Below, piece by piece: positions 63,162-64,000 of a DNA stretch of 64,000 nucleotides. The position numbers and the translations under genes were made by a program. Under the pieces are notes generated by a model that saw only the letters and a list, made by a program, of their open reading frames with translations, did no database searches and was not told the origin of the DNA. The stretch's first letter is position 1; every line of letters begins with the position of its first letter. The DNA lies in assembly GCF_023074185.1 (NCBI RefSeq), contig NZ_JADPKY010000030.1, positions 62,001-126,000 of the forward strand. The letters run 5' to 3'. Origin of the DNA: Bradyrhizobium sp. 132 (GTDB lineage: Bacteria; Pseudomonadota; Alphaproteobacteria; Rhizobiales; Xanthobacteraceae).

Positions 63162-64000
63162 TCAGTGCGAGTCGGCCCAGACCTTCTTCTTGGTGAAGTA
63201 CATCAGGCCGGCGAAGATGATCAGGAAAATGAAGACCTGAAAGCCCATGCGCTTGCGCGCTTCCATGTGCGGTTCGGCGGTCCACATCAGGAACGTGGTG
63301 ACGTCCTTGGCGTACTGCGCGACGGTCGTCGGCGAGCCGTCGTCATAGGTCACCTGGCCGTCGCTGAGCGGCTTCGGCATCTTGATGGCGTGGCCCGGGA
63401 AGTACTTGTTGTAGTAGGAGCCCTCCGGGATGGTCACACCCTCAGGCGCCTTGTCCTCAAAGCCCTGCAGCACCGCCGAGACGTAGTCTGGGCCCTGCTC
63501 CTGATACTGGCTGAAGAAGTCGACGATGAACATCGGGAAGCCGCGCCCATAGGAACGCGCCTTCGTGATTAACGACAGATCCGGCGGCGCGGCGCCGCCG
63601 TTCGCCGCACGTGCGGCCTGCTCGTTTGGAAACGGCGAGGGGAAATAGTCCGCCGGCCGGCCCGGGCGCTCGAACATGTCGCCCTGATCGTTCGGACCGT
63701 CCTTGACCTTGTAGTCGGAGGCGAAGGCTGCCACCTGCGCGGTCGAATAGCCGGGGCCGCCGGGATCTCCGAGATTGCGGAAGGCGATAAAGGACAGGCC
63801 GTGGCAATTGGCGCAGACTTCCTTGTAGACCTTGAGGCCGCGCTGGAGTGCGCCGCGGTCGAACGTGCCGAACGGGCCGGAGAAGGACCAGTTGTTGCCC
63901 GGCGGCCTGGTGCCGCCTTCCTCGGCGCGGGCGCTGTCGACTGAGCCCGCAAACAACGCGCCCACCAGCGCAAGAGCGATCACGGTCGACACCATCGGCG
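63162..64000 (-). CDS. fbcH: Cytochrome c1, C-terminal part of a probable cytochrome b/c1 fusion (FbcH); truncated by window
   Basis: Haem-carrying subunit of the bc1 complex (ubiquinol-cytochrome c reductase). The heme motif CANCH is at residues 61-65 counted from the ATG at 63995 (KVYKEVCANCHGLSFIAFRN), the axial Met is in HAIKMPKPLSDG, and a single C-terminal helix (GFQVFIFLIIFAGLMYFTKK) anchors it. A signal-like segment (STVIALALVGALFAG...SARA) precedes the mature part. The frame stays open to the edge of the window. In Bradyrhizobium, cytochromes b and c1 are made as one FbcH polyprotein cut after export, so the real start may lie beyond 64000. Confidence 0.88.
   Translation of the reverse strand, partial: PMVSTVIALALVGALFAGSVDSARAEEGGTRPPGNNWSFSGPFGTFDRGALQRGLKVYKEVCANCHGLSFIAFRNLGDPGGPGYSTAQVAAFASDYKVKDGPNDQGDMFERPGRPADYFPSPFPNEQAARAANGGAAPPDLSLITKARSYGRGFPMFIVDFFSQYQEQGPDYVSAVLQGFEDKAPEGVTIPEGSYYNKYFPGHAIKMPKPLSDGQVTYDDGSPTTVAQYAKDVTTFLMWTAEPHMEARKRMGFQVFIFLIIFAGLMYFTKKKVWADSH

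Overview
This is a 64 kb stretch of high-GC chromosome from an alphaproteobacterium, almost certainly Bradyrhizobium or a close relative in the Nitrobacteraceae. Pointers to this are: a fused anthranilate synthase (trpE-trpG) behind a Trp-Trp leader peptide and attenuator; a CcrM GANTC methylase with GAGTC sites at its own start; a cytochrome c1 frame that stays open upstream, as expected for the Bradyrhizobium fbcH cytochrome b/c1 polyprotein; and several short dispersed palindromic repeats of the type that litter Bradyrhizobium and Rhodopseudomonas genomes. I see no rRNA, tRNA, CRISPR array, insertion sequence, prophage or integrase. The window is core chromosome, packed with housekeeping genes.

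Layout. 1-2.5 kb: nadB-nadC (NAD synthesis; nadA is probably just outside). 2.5-8.1 kb: a SleB-type wall hydrolase, pyruvate phosphate dikinase with a Lys/Ala-rich N-terminal tail, a DUF3096 membrane peptide and a secreted DUF1236-like protein. 8.4-15.2 kb: glyQ-glyS, an S49 peptidase, a TrmN6-like methyltransferase that seems to use a CTG start, a DUF2007 protein and a polyprenyl diphosphate synthase. 15.3-19.6 kb: an HxlR regulator next to a perfect operator palindrome, then a FabF-like synthase, a LysE exporter and an alpha/beta hydrolase, converging on ispE. 19.7-28.7 kb: a large TPR protein, ETF-ubiquinone oxidoreductase, a family-4-like uracil-DNA glycosylase lacking the usual Fe-S cysteines, a GT39-like membrane protein, RNase HII, a VOC protein, and a PA0069-type radical SAM protein under a strong LexA (SOS) box.

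28.9-32.5 kb: an xfp-ackA operon (phosphoketolase plus acetate kinase; acetyl-phosphate to ATP). 32.7-37.2 kb: an RMD1-family protein, a glycosyltransferase, a MarR-GNAT fusion protein, MoaB and a YpfJ-type metalloprotease. 37.2-46.7 kb: ccrM with its control region, two GSTs, a chemoreceptor, a divergent LysR/SnoaL pair, a flavin monooxygenase and a PaaI-type thioesterase. 46.8-53 kb: the conserved block mutY / DUF721 / Tat-exported DsbA-like thioredoxin / smc. 53-58 kb: an Rsm22-like methyltransferase, LemA plus M48 protease, then two tandem ParA/MinD-like ATPases that look like diverged paralogues, followed by a small GIY-YIG protein. 58.1-64 kb: apt, trpE(G) with attenuator, a DUF4375 protein, a dienelactone hydrolase and the cytochrome c1 end of fbcH.

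The least explained items are the ATPase pair with three 11-bp direct repeats in front of it, the SOS-controlled radical SAM gene, the CTG-start methyltransferase, and at least five families of intergenic palindromes. All functional calls come from reading motifs in the translated sequence; no database search was run.
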